Source: Zhengitettix transpicula
Taxonomy: Eukaryota; Arthropoda; Insecta; Orthoptera; Tetrigidae
Direction of reading: 5' to 3'
DNA: 64,000 nt
Assembly (NCBI GenBank): GCA_037074705.1
Contig: CM073590.1
Location: 212,332,746-212,396,745, forward strand
Translations under genes and position numbers: made by a program
The notes under the pieces: model-generated
Database searches by the model: none
What the model was told of the DNA's origin: nothing
The model's input: the letters and a program-made list of their open reading frames with translations, nothing else
Part shown: positions 49,835 to 61,119 of the stretch, piece by piece
How positions within the stretch are numbered: position 1 is the first letter of the stretch
How the letters are laid out: each line of letters opens with the position of its first letter

Positions 49835-50475
49835 AATCGCATCAAAAGCTTGAGGAGACTGAAGGCGAGAGTGCATTATCGGGAACAACATCCAGAGATT
49901 GGTTTCGCTGGTTGAAAGACGACAATTTAGAACCTGAGCGACAAGAATCGTGAAAATCGGTCTAGGAAGGTTGAGGACCATCAATTGAAGGATCTTTTGG
50001 ACGAGGACGATACCCAATCGCAAAAAAATGCTTTCTGAGAAATTCGGTATTAATCGACCAGCCTTGTGTGCCATGGGAAAGGTTCAAATGATCACAAAAT
50101 CGGTGCCGCTTGAATTGAACGATGAGCAGATGGAACGACGCCGGAACACATGTGAAATATTGCTCGCCCGACAACAAATATGGTTATTCCTGTATCTAAT
50201 TGTGACTTGCGATGAAAACTGGATATATTTTGAGAATCCTAAACGCAAAAAAATCATGGGCTGATCCCGGCCAACCATTAACATCTTCCGCAAGTCCAAA
50301 TCGCTTCGGACGGAAGACGATGCTGTGCGTTTGGTGGGATCAGCAGGTTACCGTCAACTATGAACTGCTGAAACATGGTAAAACTGTCAGTGCCCACCAA
50401 CAACTGATCAAATCGTACCGTGCTCTGCGTGAAAACCAAGGCCGGATTATCAGCAAAGACATGACAAGCTGATTT
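49835..50475 (+). pseudogene. Truncated mariner transposase relic, third lineage
   Basis: The + strand, in shifting frames, gives the N-terminal helix-turn-helix (LDEDDTQSQKNAFREIRY-like, 49990-50060), LELNDEQMERRRNTCEILL, then VTCDENWIYFENPKRKK (first catalytic D) and DPGQPLTSSASPNRFGRKTM. It stops after KTVSAHQQLIKSYRALRE. The second and third catalytic regions are missing. It belongs to a different mariner lineage from the complete element at 6.6 kb. Confidence 0.82.
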
Positions 50476-50560
50476 TCCACTATATGAATAAAATAACATT
50501 CCTTTCCATTTAATAATGATATATATAAAATGTCTGACTATTGAGGAAAATAATAAATAT

Positions 50561-50723
50561 ATAAACATCAGCCAATTTTAAGTCAGAAAAAATAATTTAT
50601 TAATGTAAAATTAAAGAACAAATTAAACTTGAACCTGATGAGGTCGCCAAATAAGTGACGAAACGTTGTTTAATTTTACATTAATAAATTATTTTTTCTG
50701 ACTTAAAATTGGCTGATGTTTAT
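50561..50723. repeat. Perfect 53-bp palindrome with GAAACG motif at its tip
   Basis: Bases 50561-50613 and 50671-50723 are exact reverse complements (ATAAACATCAGCCAATTTTA at the outer ends). The 57-nt loop carries CCTGATGAGGTCGC, CAAATAA and GTGACGAAACGTTG. Perfect arms imply a recent insertion or gene conversion. Confidence 0.95.
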
Positions 50724-50855
50724 TTATTTAAAAATTATTTGCGTTTGTTTGCATAAAATTTACTAATTATTCAGTTGTAAAGTTACATCCAATAGCTTTT
50801 ATTATTCTTAATAATTTTAGGCAAAAATATTATTTGTTGATATACAGATACTTAC

Positions 50856-50897
50856 GCTTCCTGCAATGTCTGAATGTGGACCGAAGTTTTCGTCTAC
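50856..50897 (-). CDS. 42-bp exon-like segment, unconfirmed
   Basis: The acceptor TTTATCCTTTCAG and donor GTAAGTATC are both strong. The segment encodes VDENFGPHSDIAGS in phase 0, or a basic peptide in another phase. No homology is recognised. Confidence 0.25.
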
Positions 50898-51022
50898 CTG
50901 AAAGGATAAATTGTTTCTTTTAATTAAATGAATAGAAAAACAAATAATAATTTAAAAATTGAAAGTAAAATACAACAAACAAATTTAAACCATTTTACAT
51001 CTGGTATTGGAAAATAACACTC

Positions 51023-51026
<4 letters not shown>

Positions 51027-51057
<31 letters not shown>
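51027..51057. repeat. (TA)n microsatellite
   Basis: Uninterrupted TA dinucleotides for about 30 bp. Confidence 0.95.
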
Positions 51058-51059
<2 letters not shown>

Positions 51060-51389
51060 AGCAACGTTATAAAATAAATAGCTAGTGCTACCAGCGTGAC
51101 TTTCTAAAATGCGTCCCGTACTTCGTTGCTTCCAATATTTAAGTTTTGTTGTTGCTTTATTATTCTTTCTCTAGCAAACAAATAACGTGACATGTCAGCT
51201 TCTAAAATCTTCTCATCGATTTAAATTGGAACAAATATTATTTGTTTATTAGCCATATTTATTCGCAATGAACACGTATATTATAGAGCGCGTAAAATTG
51301 TCTTCTATGTATTATTAAATTTTATTAAATTCACGTATTCACGACTTAGGTAGCTGGAAACAGCATAAATTGAAAACAGGAATCAGGAA

Positions 51390-51605
51390 TAAGGCTGGTG
51401 GCGCAGAGGGATGGGGGAAATAAAACGTTGCAACAATGCGCGCGGAATAAACACGCACGACGGTGATCCAACAAGGTCAAGCTCTAGGAGATTACTGTAT
51501 GCTGATTGGCTCCGCACGGTGAGGAGTTAGCGCCTGCAATAAAAATACTAAACTGGGCCGTCATCGTACATGCCGCCGACTTAAGTCGATAGTGACGTTA
51601 TTTTC
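51390..51605 (-). promoter_or_regulatory. CpG-richer patch with CCAAT and CRE-like sites
   Basis: Within AT-rich flanks this 215-bp patch holds many CpGs, a CCAAT box on the - strand (GAGCCAATCAGC, about 51508) and an upstream AACGTCA (about 51595). This is compatible with a - strand promoter, but no first exon is identified. Confidence 0.25.
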
Positions 51606-52235
51606 ACAATTCAATAAAATATGTGAAATTAGTCAATGAATAGCAAACGTAGGTGGTTTTGTTTTACATAAAAAGTCTCGTGCGTCAAAAATTCATGCTT
51701 GCTATGTCACAGTATTCGTAAATTTTCTGGTTATTAGTGAAGATGTTTATGTATCACAGAAATATATTGAAAATCGTAATTTGAGACGCCCTGGACAGTT
51801 CAAATATGGTATTCGTTATTTGAGTTGTTCTATGGATACATTCAATCGCGATCTTTATCTTATAGAGACGTAGTGAAAGATAGAAATGGAGAAAGAGAGA
51901 GATAGAGGAAAAATGAGTTATTGCGCTAATAAAACATGTATATTCAACGTCTGATTTAAATTAATGATTAATGATTAATTGAAACCTTAATTTTCATACC
52001 AACTTTAATTTGGGAAACAAATAAATATAAAGAGACTACTTTCTCTCTCTCTCTAACAACATTTAAACACAATATGACAAGTATCTATAAACCAAGGCTA
52101 AAAACAGAAGTACCAAAGCACTTACAATAAGAGATCAAACAATTTGTCACGATTTTCGTTGTCAAGCTTTATGTTAACAGTGTTGGTATGGTTTTTAATA
52201 AAAAAAAACATTTCTGAAATTGTTACACTACTTTT

Positions 52236-52668
52236 TTTGGGGGGGGGCTATGTAGGCTATGTAGGGTAGAAGAAGGTAGCCAAGGGTTAACTAGGGCCCC
52301 CGGGCTATAGTTTAAGGATCCTACCCGGCATTCGCCTAAAGAAATGCAGGGAAAACCCTAGGAAAACCTGCATCAGGTAGGTCGGGCATTGGGTACTTGT
52401 CCCACGCCCTTCCGATAGCGAGAGAAGAGTTTGCTGTGGGGACGCAGCATTCCCTTCTCCGTGTCTCGACCAGTTTAGGAGGCAGCTGGCCGACTATTCC
52501 AATGGGAATAGCAGACAACCCTTACCGTATGCCCAAGGTCTGTGACCCCGGAACATACACCTCTCAGAACAGGCCGAGGTGCCTCGGCTTGTGGGAACCT
52601 TAGTTCAAAAACGGAGAGGAAAAGGCATCCCCAAACGTAGCCCCTTTCGTATCTCTCCTGGTACAGTA
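52236..52668 (-). repeat. RetA copy 6
   Basis: Reverse-orientation copy from the tail side (a T/G run, then GGTAGCCAAGGGTTAACTAG) through GATAGCGAGAGAAGAGTTTG to CGTATCTCTCCTGG. The hairpin head is missing, so it is truncated at the 5' end. Confidence 0.9.
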
Positions 52669-53877
52669 CTGATATTCCTATTCCGATATTGAGGCCTTTT
52701 TAAAATCATAACTGCGGTTAAAAATAGTAATAGGATTGTGTTTGCTGGCTGTACGTTTGAAAATCTCCAAAACTAAATATTTTCTCTAATCATACTGGAA
52801 GAAGTACAAAGGAAACATTTTAATGTCACTCATTTTTTTTATTATTAACGACGAAAATATGATTTAATTTTATATTCAAAATCCCTACCCGAAAGAATAT
52901 ATTTTCACATCACCGATTCGCGGTATTTTTCTAAATAAGAACGGAGTAAAGAATAACGATCAAAATAATTGTAAGAGAAATAAGTGAGTAAAAAAGTCTT
53001 AAACATACATCGGTTATTTTCCTAAGACAATTTAATGTTTAGAAAATTACATTACTTATTGAATTATTTATTGAAAATCAAGCAGCATAACTTGCCTGTA
53101 ACTTTGAGTTGGGCCATTATGACAAGTCCATTTGCTTAACAGGGACAATATTTGACCACGCCGTGCACCTTCCACTACGAAAGGTCACGCCCATTCCAAG
53201 GATCTAACGTAATTTTGCGTTCTACTATATTTATTTCGGCATAGTTATCGTTTCACGGATTCCTTAATGAAAGTGACGTGAATAAATGTACACGCCTGTG
53301 GACAACTACCCGTCCCGATCGCACGTACTTGTTATTCCCTTGTGACGACGCGGTCATTTATGATTGTCGATCTGATGAGCTGCGTTGCTGTGGCTTTGTT
53401 CGAACTGAAGCGTTTGAGTACCAAGAATTTCTTTCTTATCTTTCCGGTTAAACGATAAAATTAAAAAACTCGACCACAGGAAATTTGGTTCGAAACATCA
53501 ACTCGAGAATATTTCTCTACGTTAGTATTAAAAAAGACCCAATGATAACCAGCGAAAGGGTGACAAACAAAAAAGCCTAACATTACTGTCACCTTCAATT
53601 GAATTTCTTACTGCTACGAGAAACGTTTAATATTTTAGAGTGGATAAAAACACGCCCATGGACGGCAAAACATATGGCAATATGAACAGCATGTACGACC
53701 ACATTCCAAGCCTGAAAAGAGTTCAGATCATTCAAAATTTCATGAAATTATGCCTTCCTACAAACATTAATGCACTTTGGTACACAACGAGACTCTTGTG
53801 GGTTCAATAGACTGGGTCATCCCATTCGTACAGATTAAGCCATTGGTTCCCAACGTGGGGCCCATGCCCAATTCGAA

Positions 53878-54240
53878 TTTTTTTTAGAGAAACAGGCTAC
53901 ACGAGGGTAATCCACAGGGTGGCAACTCCCCTTTAATAGCATAGGAAGGTATTTGAAAAAAGAGATGCAGAAGAGTAGAGGAAGGTAGTCAAAGGTTAAC
54001 CAGGGGCCCCGGGCTATAGTTTACGGATCCTACCCAGCATTCGCATAAAAGTGTGGCAGGACAAACCCTAGAAAACCTGCATCATTGGGTACTTGTTCCA
54101 CGAGAAATGGGTTTGCGGCCCTAGAACATACACGTCTCAAAACAGGCTTACGTGCCTCGGCTTGTGGGAACCTTAGTTCAAAAATGGAGAGAGGAAAAGG
54201 CGTCCCCAAAAGTAACCCTCTCCAGCTCTCTAATTCTAAT
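53878..54240 (-). repeat. RetA copy 7, internally deleted
   Basis: It starts TTTTTTTTAGAGAAACAGGC, keeps the tail blocks, jumps at about 54100 from CTTGTTCCACGAG to GGCCCTAGAACATACACG, and ends at the CTCTCCAGCTCTCT head of the copy 5 subfamily. Confidence 0.85.
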
Positions 54241-54768
54241 TTTTTTTCTTTTTTTGAATGTGTAGGCAGCTATGTTTAGGGTAATCCATATAGTGGCAAC
54301 TCCCCTCTTATAGCATAGGAAAAGGAGTGAAGGGGGGATGCGGAAAGGTAGAGAAGCGTAGCCAAGGGCCCCCGGGCTATGGTTTATGGATCCTACCCGG
54401 CAATTCGCCTAAAACTTATGCAAGGAAAACTCTAGAAAAACCTGCATCAGGTAGGTCGGGCAGTTGGTACTTGTCCCACGCCTTTCTGGTGGCGGGAGAG
54501 GGGTTTGAGGTGGGGTCGCAGCTTTCCCCTAGCCGTGCCTTGACCAGTTTAGGAGGAAGCTGGCCGAATACTTCAAAAGGAATAGCGGACAACTCTTACC
54601 GTATGCCCAAAGACTGCGACCGCGGAACATACACCTCTCAAAACAGGCCGTGGTGCCTAGTTCAAAAAACCAGAGAGATGTGAAGGCATCCCCAAAGGTA
54701 GCCTCCTCCAGAGCTCTCTGGAAAGGTTCACCTGATAGCGAATTCTCTCGCAGGCTTCCTTGATGTGA
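54241..54768 (-). repeat. RetA copy 8, copy-5-type head plus one hairpin half
   Basis: Starts with T runs and GGGTAATCCATATAGTGGC and runs through all blocks to CCTCCTCCAGAGCTCTCTGG. A further GAATTCTCTCGCAGGC follows, joining the two head types in one copy. Confidence 0.85.
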
Positions 54769-54807
54769 AATTCTAAAATGAGTTCGTCTAAAATTTAAAA
54801 ACCTCTC

Positions 54808-55268
54808 CTCTCCGTTTTTGAGCCTCTCCGTTTTGAACTAAGGTTCCCACAAGCCAAGGCACCTCGGCCTGTTCTGAGAGGTGTATGTTCCGGGTTCGCA
54901 GACCTTGGGCATACGGTAAGAGTTGTCCGCTATTTCCATTGGAATAGTCGACCAGCTGCCTCCTAAACTGGTTGAGGCACGGAGAAGGGAATGCTGCGTC
55001 CCCACAGCAAACTCCTCTCTCGCTATCGGAAGGGCGTGGGACAAGTACCCAATGCACGACCTACCTGACGCAGGTTTTTCTAGGGTTTTCCCTGAATTCT
55101 TTAGGCGAATGTCGTGTATGATCCTTAAACCATAGCCCGGGGGCCCTAGTTAACCCTTGGCTACCTTCCTCTACCCTTCCGCATCCCCCCTTTCAAATCC
55201 CTTCCTATGCTATTAAAGGGGAGTTGCCCAATGTGGATCACCCTCATGTAGCCTGTTACCCTAAAAAA
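54808..55268 (+). repeat. RetA copy 9, head-to-head with copy 8
   Basis: From CTCTCCGTTTTTGAGCCTCTCCG to GTAGCCTGTTACCCTAAAAA. The array head is missing. Copies 8 and 9 form an inverted arrangement of about 1 kb. Confidence 0.9.
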
Positions 55269-55269
55269 A

Positions 55270-56600
55270 TAATTAAAAACCTCTCTATCTTCTTTGATTT
55301 AACTTATACAAAAGGAAAAATTGTTAGTATCTAAATTTGAAATAAGCATTTGGTAAGTTTGGAGCTTTCCATAGAGCCACACTATTGGAATAATATAAAC
55401 TACTCTGACAGGATTGTTTACTATGTCTAGTGAAGGAGTAGTAAGTACTGTAATGCGCTAAGTGCTTGTTTACTGTAGTCTAGCGTCAACTTCGCGGGTT
55501 AAATAAAATGAGACCTTGCTTTCATACAAAAACCCGAATGGGCGATAAGTTTAGCGAACTCAGATTAAAATAAATTATTACTAAGTTTATGCACAGAATT
55601 AGAATAACAGTTATACGGAAGTTGAAATAAGGCTTCTTTCGGAAATAATTTAATATTTTAATATAAAGAATATGTATATGTTACATACTAGAAAGACTTA
55701 GTGGAGTGGTAAAAAAAAGGTTGGGAAATACTGGACTAAACGTTGTCAATCGGTACCAGAAAATTTCACGACATACCAACCTAAGTGACCTTAACGAGAG
55801 TGTCGCAACTTGTGGAACACACAGAAAAACAGACCATAACTGTAATTAAACAGAACTCCATATTAACAGATTTTTAAGTAGCACGTTTATTTCCCCATAT
55901 AACCTGTTATCTTAAGCCCGGAAACAGTGATAAGAACAACTACTCGAGAATTGCACCTTTAACACGCCGAACCTTGATCAGTTATTTCCACCCAACCATC
56001 CGTTTCTCTCGATCATTTCCCTAATTTTCGGTTATAATCTTACCTTTTCCATGTTAATAAATGCACTGCAACTACAACCACGACCACATGCCAACTGGTT
56101 CGAGAGGGGCTTATCGGCTTTGGCTGGTCATTAACGGCTTCGTTTTTAAATATGGAACCTAGAGGGCTCGAACATTGCATAAGAGCCCTTTTTTTTCACA
56201 TTAAATTATAACATACTGATAGTACACTTGGTGAACAAGGACGAAAAACCTACGAACACGGAGTATGCAGACATATTGAAATAAAATTATAAAGAAAATA
56301 CCATTCATTAGTCATTGTCTGAGCGAAGGCATTAGACAAACCAAATGTCTTGACCACCAAGATAATTGGACCTATCGATTACAAGCACAGGTCACAAGAC
56401 ACGGGCTTCATAGCATGCATTCTCAACAAATATAGATATAGTCCCGGTCATGATGAGATTTTATTGCATAAAGCACGAGTAAATATTTGGTATGGCAGAC
56501 TATTCCCTCACCTTGCACCAAGTTTCTCTAACCCAACGAGGGAAGTTGGTATTTCTTCTGTCTTCTCCCTGTGTTTCTCTAACTAACGAGGGAAGTTATT
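55270..56600. other. No recognisable gene
   Basis: The 78-codon frame at 56350-56586 is unrecognised. A local direct repeat (GTTTCTCTAAC..AACGAGGGAAGTT) occurs at about 56521 and 56572. Confidence 0.4.
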
Positions 56601-56610
56601 CCTTTTGACT

Positions 56611-57165
56611 TTTTTTTAGGGTAACAGGCTACATGAGGGTAGTCCACGTTGGGCAACTCCCCTTTAATAGCATAGGAAGGGATTTGAAAGGGGGGATGCG
56701 GAAGGGTAGAGGAAAGTAGCCAAGGGTTACTAGGGTCCCCGGGCTATATTTTAAGGATCCTAGCCGGCATTCGCCTAAAGAAATGCAGGGAAAACCCTAG
56801 AAAAACCTACATCAGGTAGGTCGAGCATTGGGTTCTTCTCCCATGCCCTTCCTATAGCGGGATAGGAGCTTGCTGTGGGGACGCAGCATTCCCTTCTCCG
56901 TGCCTCGACCAGTTTAGGAGGCTGCTGGCCGACTATTCCAATGGGAATAGCGGACAACTCTTACCGTATGCCCAAGGTCTGCGACCCCGGAACATACACC
57001 TCTCAAAACAGGCCGAGGTGCCTCGGCTTGTGGGAACCTTAGTTCAAAAACGGAGAGGAAAAGGCATACCCAAAGGAAGCCCCTTCGTATCTCTCCAAAA
57101 AGGTTCTGCCTGCGAGAGAACATCCCCCGCAGGTATTGCCTGCGAGAGAATAGCCCTCACATGCC
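56611..57165 (-). repeat. RetA copy 10, full length, inserted in a piggyBac-like frame
   Basis: It starts with a T run and AGGGTAACAGGCTACATGAG and ends with two hairpin units (57107-57165, CCTGCGAGAGAA...CGCAGG). It lies directly downstream of the piggyBac-like N-terminus on the same strand. Confidence 0.9.
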
Positions 57166-57350
57166 TCTTTTTCGTGATCCGTATCAGACCTAGTTCCTAA
57201 AATATCTTCACTTTCTGATTCACCTGTTGATATTCTTCAATATCGTCGTCTGGTACAACATTTGTGACGTAATTATCGTCTTCTAAACGAAGACGACAAA
57301 TTTCATCTACTTCTTGACGATTATTCAAGTTGTATATATTTTTACTCATT
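57166..57350 (-). pseudogene. piggyBac-like transposase N-terminal fragment, tentative
   Basis: The - strand from the ATG at 57350 reads MSKNIYNLNNRQEVDEICRL then VVPDDDIEEYQ. After a one-base slip it reads ESESEDILGTRSDTDHEKE. An acidic N-terminus of this kind with a D/E-S-D/E run is usual for piggyBac-family transposases. The frame is cut by RetA copy 10, and no continuation is seen on the far side. Composition alone could mislead, so this is a tentative call. Confidence 0.4.
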
Positions 57351-57579
57351 TTTGACAAACAGAAAAAAAAATCACAAATATAATATCCACTTATGCCAAT
57401 AAAAATATAAGTACCAAAAGAGAAATATTTGATACCAAGAATTAATAACCGTCTATAATTTTTACGAAAAGGATTTATATTATTACTCCCTACTACTACG
57501 GCAATGACGAGAAAAATACTGACGTGAGTGGTCACAGTAGGTCGCCTGGACCCAAGACACGCTACTTCCTCATTCAAAC

Positions 57580-59190
57580 GTCATTTTCCGAGAAACTACG
57601 GTTCCTTTTGGAGTGTGGCCGTGGCATAATATTGTAAACAAATTCCTCTGAGATGTCATAAAGGTTCATCCCTGCATCTAACCTGGCTCCGGTGCTAACA
57701 AAGAAATTGAATTGCGTAGGTCCCATGGACTAACGGAAGCAATATTGAATATAGTGGAATTTAAAATTATCCCCATTCAAAGATTTTATTGGTGTGTAAT
57801 ACTGTAACGCGTGTATTTAGGTTTAAGTTTTTCTTTGTCTCGGAAGTGTTGTTTGCTGTGGTCTTGAGAATTCGAAACCGTGCACGTGCGTGGGGGTGGA
57901 GGAGATAAATATATCCATCCAAGTAATTTCGTGTCCTGTCTCGATTGTTGGCCTCAACATGACAGAATAGTTAGCCATTGTTGACTTCGGAACTGCAGCT
58001 GCGTGCTATAAATCTTGTGACAATGGAAGAATCAGTCAACTGGCATTTCGACGAAGTTTTCTAACAATGAAAAAAGTAAAAGAATGGGAGGATATAATGG
58101 AGGGGACGGAGATAAGCTTTTGAAACTGGACAGTTGTTCTGCGTTTACCGAAGCTGGTGGATGTGATTAAGAGAGGCTCCGTAAAGTTGTTGTCTGACAT
58201 AGTCCGAGGCAGAATCGTCGTGAGAAAGGGGCCACAATTTGTTAGTGAAGAGTTCACAGAATAGCACCACACAATTTAGTACGACGGCTTGCCAGCATTC
58301 AATCCCGGAGGCCGACGCCTTAGCCAGTGGTCAACCCCTGAGTCGACGCCAGTACGTCGGTACGAGAGCTACAGCAGGCAACACAACACAGAATAGCAGT
58401 ACGCAGTTGGTACGGGCAGCAGATCTCTTCTATGGAAAAACCACAGGTGCCTGAGATAAGAGTTTTCATATTTAACTTTAATAAACTTATATAAAATTTA
58501 TTTATTGGTCAAATATTTATTTTGATTTACCGTAAAAACCAAGCCCACAAAAATAATTCATTACAATACATATAAAAGTTATCCTCCGTTCTAAGAGTTG
58601 GATGGAGCAACTCAAGAAGAACGTTCAGTGTCGTTTCTTTCGTTGGTTGGACGTGTCTACTTATTGACAGTACGATGGTGTCCTGGTCTTCTTAATCCAT
58701 GTATTGTGATATTCATCAGCTTTTATTCTTCACAGGACGCATTAATCCTTTCGTCACTTAGACCTGTAAACCCCACTGGTTACAGTGGTAGATAACATAC
58801 CCTGTAATCCGATGGTTGGAACTCCGCTTCATCGGGAGAGTAAGAGGGCAATTCTTAATTACTAATCTTTTTTTTTTTTTGCTGATTACAAACGGCTCCA
58901 ATGTTTTTGGTTTGAAAATCTCTACTAACTTTTATTGCCTGCTGAATAATAAGTTTATATTTATATACACTTAAAGGGATATTTGATAATTATTTATGTT
59001 GTGTGCATATTTTTCGCACGAAAAATAAAAACACTACGGACCTCATGCTTAATTTATTATTTGCCAAAAAAAAAACACTCACATTTGTTTCCTTTCCATG
59101 GCGTAGCCAGCAATATCCTTTGCGCCAAAGAATAACGTGGCTGACCAAGCAAACTGTTTGCTCTTATCTATGAGAGTGGTTTGAACGTTT
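57580..59190. other. GC-richer unrecognised stretch
   Basis: Frames at 58036-58272 (-), 58239-58454 (+) and 58598-58795 (+) have no homology that I recognise. It could be a worn retroelement, but no RT, protease or LTR pair is visible. Confidence 0.35.
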
Positions 59191-59209
59191 TCGGACCTAA
59201 CAAAGGTAG

Positions 59210-60075
59210 AAGACATTGTTTCTTCAAATTTATTTATACTATTTTTCTACATAGTCTCCTTTAGGTCTACGCAATTCTCACCCCCATCGATGTTCCCATC
59301 TCTTTAACCCGTCCAATAAGTACTCGGCGTATTTCTGTGCAATAATTTTTTTACGATGGCCTCCTTATTTGTCCCCTATGCGCAACTTTTAGTTTAGGGA
59401 ACAAAAAAAAAGTCGCTGGTGGGTAAGGAGTGTGTTCAAGCCGTAATTCATGAATTTTCGCCATGGCTCTGTTGTCTTCGTCTTCGTGAAACATTTTTAT
59501 TTGTGCTAATGTGCCCGTCTTCCAGCATTTCCTGCCTTAGCTTGACAAGTAATAATGCATATAGTATAACTGTTTTTGCCTTTTTTTTTTGGAGCCGATT
59601 CCCACTTCGCAGTCCACTTGTTTTGACTGTATTTTTGTTTCTGGGGTACAATGCTGTATCCAAGTTTCATCTACAGTCATTAATAAGCGATTTGTTGCTC
59701 CTAAACAGCGCCAACAGTGTGTTGGAAATGTTCGTTCGAACACCTTTTTGAAATCGCGGTAGCCAACTCGAGGATAGTTTTCTCATGCCTAAATCTCGTA
59801 ATGTAACAAACACGTTCTTTGGACATATTCATAGCCTCTGCTATTTCTCTCACTTTAATTCGACGGCTGTCTAACACAATTTGGTGAACTTGAGCAATGT
59901 TATCGTCAATGGTTGACGCTGGTACGATCAGCTGCCCAATGGTGCAGAGTCCCCCGTACACAGCGCCTAATCCGTCTATGATTTGCGTAGGCGTATTGCC
60001 GATCAATAACAAATATGTAATGTTCTCAAAAACACTGACATCGACTCACTCCAACAATAACTGCACTTTTTTTTT
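59210..60075 (-). pseudogene. Mariner transposase relic, same subfamily as the 1.9-2.9 kb relic
   Basis: In order on the - strand: IAQVHQIVLDSRRIKVREIA then EAMNMSKERVCYI (HTH, 59701-60012); TVDETWIQHCTPETK (first catalytic D, about 59650); then MAKIHELRLE, HTPYPPATFFLFPKLK and a degraded C-terminus near 59300. The aspartate of the final SPDL block is lost. TIRs are not found. Confidence 0.82.
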
Positions 60076-60372
60076 GGAGTGCAGCCACCTTCATATTGAA
60101 ATCGGAAACTTTTCAGATTTTTTATCATTTGAAGCCAGTCGGGGTATAGCCACTGTTGTGTTCAATACCGTTCAAATATTATATTTAACTGACCCGATCA
60201 GAGCTCTCTGGAATGTAAAAATATCGAGTATCCGCTTGCAAATTTGTTCAAGATTTATTTATATCTTCCACAAACGTTCCCATATTACTTTCAGGTGAAT
60301 TTCTTCAGTTAATCTTTCCAAATATAATTAGCAGCGTTAATTTAGCATGCTTTCCTGAGTAATTTACTGCTG

Positions 60373-60476
60373 GAAGTATTCTCTGGTTTTCAATCGGGTG
60401 GCGTTGTAAATACACGTCGTTTCGTCGATGAAACGCGTTTTTACAACGCCACCCGGTTAGATAACCGAAATACTTC
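60373..60476. repeat. Hairpin element with 16-bp perfect core stem
   Basis: CGGGTGGCGTTGTAAA (60395-60410) pairs with TTTACAACGCCACCCG (60440-60455). GAAGTATT and AATACTTC extend the stem imperfectly outward. The tip contains a second small palindrome, CGTTTC-GTCGAT-GAAACG. Confidence 0.88.
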
Positions 60477-60509
60477 GAACAAAATTAACAGTCTTGATCT
60501 TATTTATTA

Positions 60510-61110
60510 ACTAGCTGAGTGCCCGGCGTTGTCCGAGATGTCATTTATCCTTAACCCCCCGATTTGTTTCGTTATTTTTATGTAACGCAACTTGACCCTC
60601 CCCCCCCCCCCTATCCCTAAATGTGTTATCGACCAGGTTGCATTGTTTGAAAATTCACTAAATTAAATTAATAATGTGGTACTTAATTTAGTAATTTTCG
60701 AAATTAAATAATTAATTTTTATTTAAATTAAAAACTATTTGTTTAATTTTATTTATTTTTCTGCAAATCAATTTTTTTTAAGTGTAATGATGTTGGCGTT
60801 CCCATATTCATCTTCTTCGTATTCCGTAATTATTTTTTATAAATCAATAGTTACTGTACTTACAATAATTACAAATGTAAAATTATAGTCAATCATTTTT
60901 TTATTCGTTCCATAAGTTTTCATATAAAGTCCCATAAACACAATTAAATGACTTTCTATAATATGAATAAGAAACCGTTGCTAGTGTCTAATGCAGTTCC
61001 CAATATCCACGTGCATTTCTTGTTCTCATCTTAAATGAAATAACTTCCTAAATAACGCACAGACGGAAATCATTTTAATAAGAAAGACAGCTTTCCCCGT
61101 GTAAATTATT
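60510..61110. other. Possible repeat end, otherwise nothing recognised
   Basis: AACTAGCTGAGTGCCCGGCG at 60512 resembles the start of a common arthropod interspersed repeat, followed by a C11 run at 60600. Nothing coding. Confidence 0.3.
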
Positions 61111-61119
61111 AACTAATTT

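Noticed and set aside
50634..50669. Complete, active hammerhead ribozyme
   Set aside because: Only the CUGAUGA - stem II - GAAA half is visible, with an extra G before the stem. I could not place stem III and the cleavage triplet, so I report it as hammerhead-like only.
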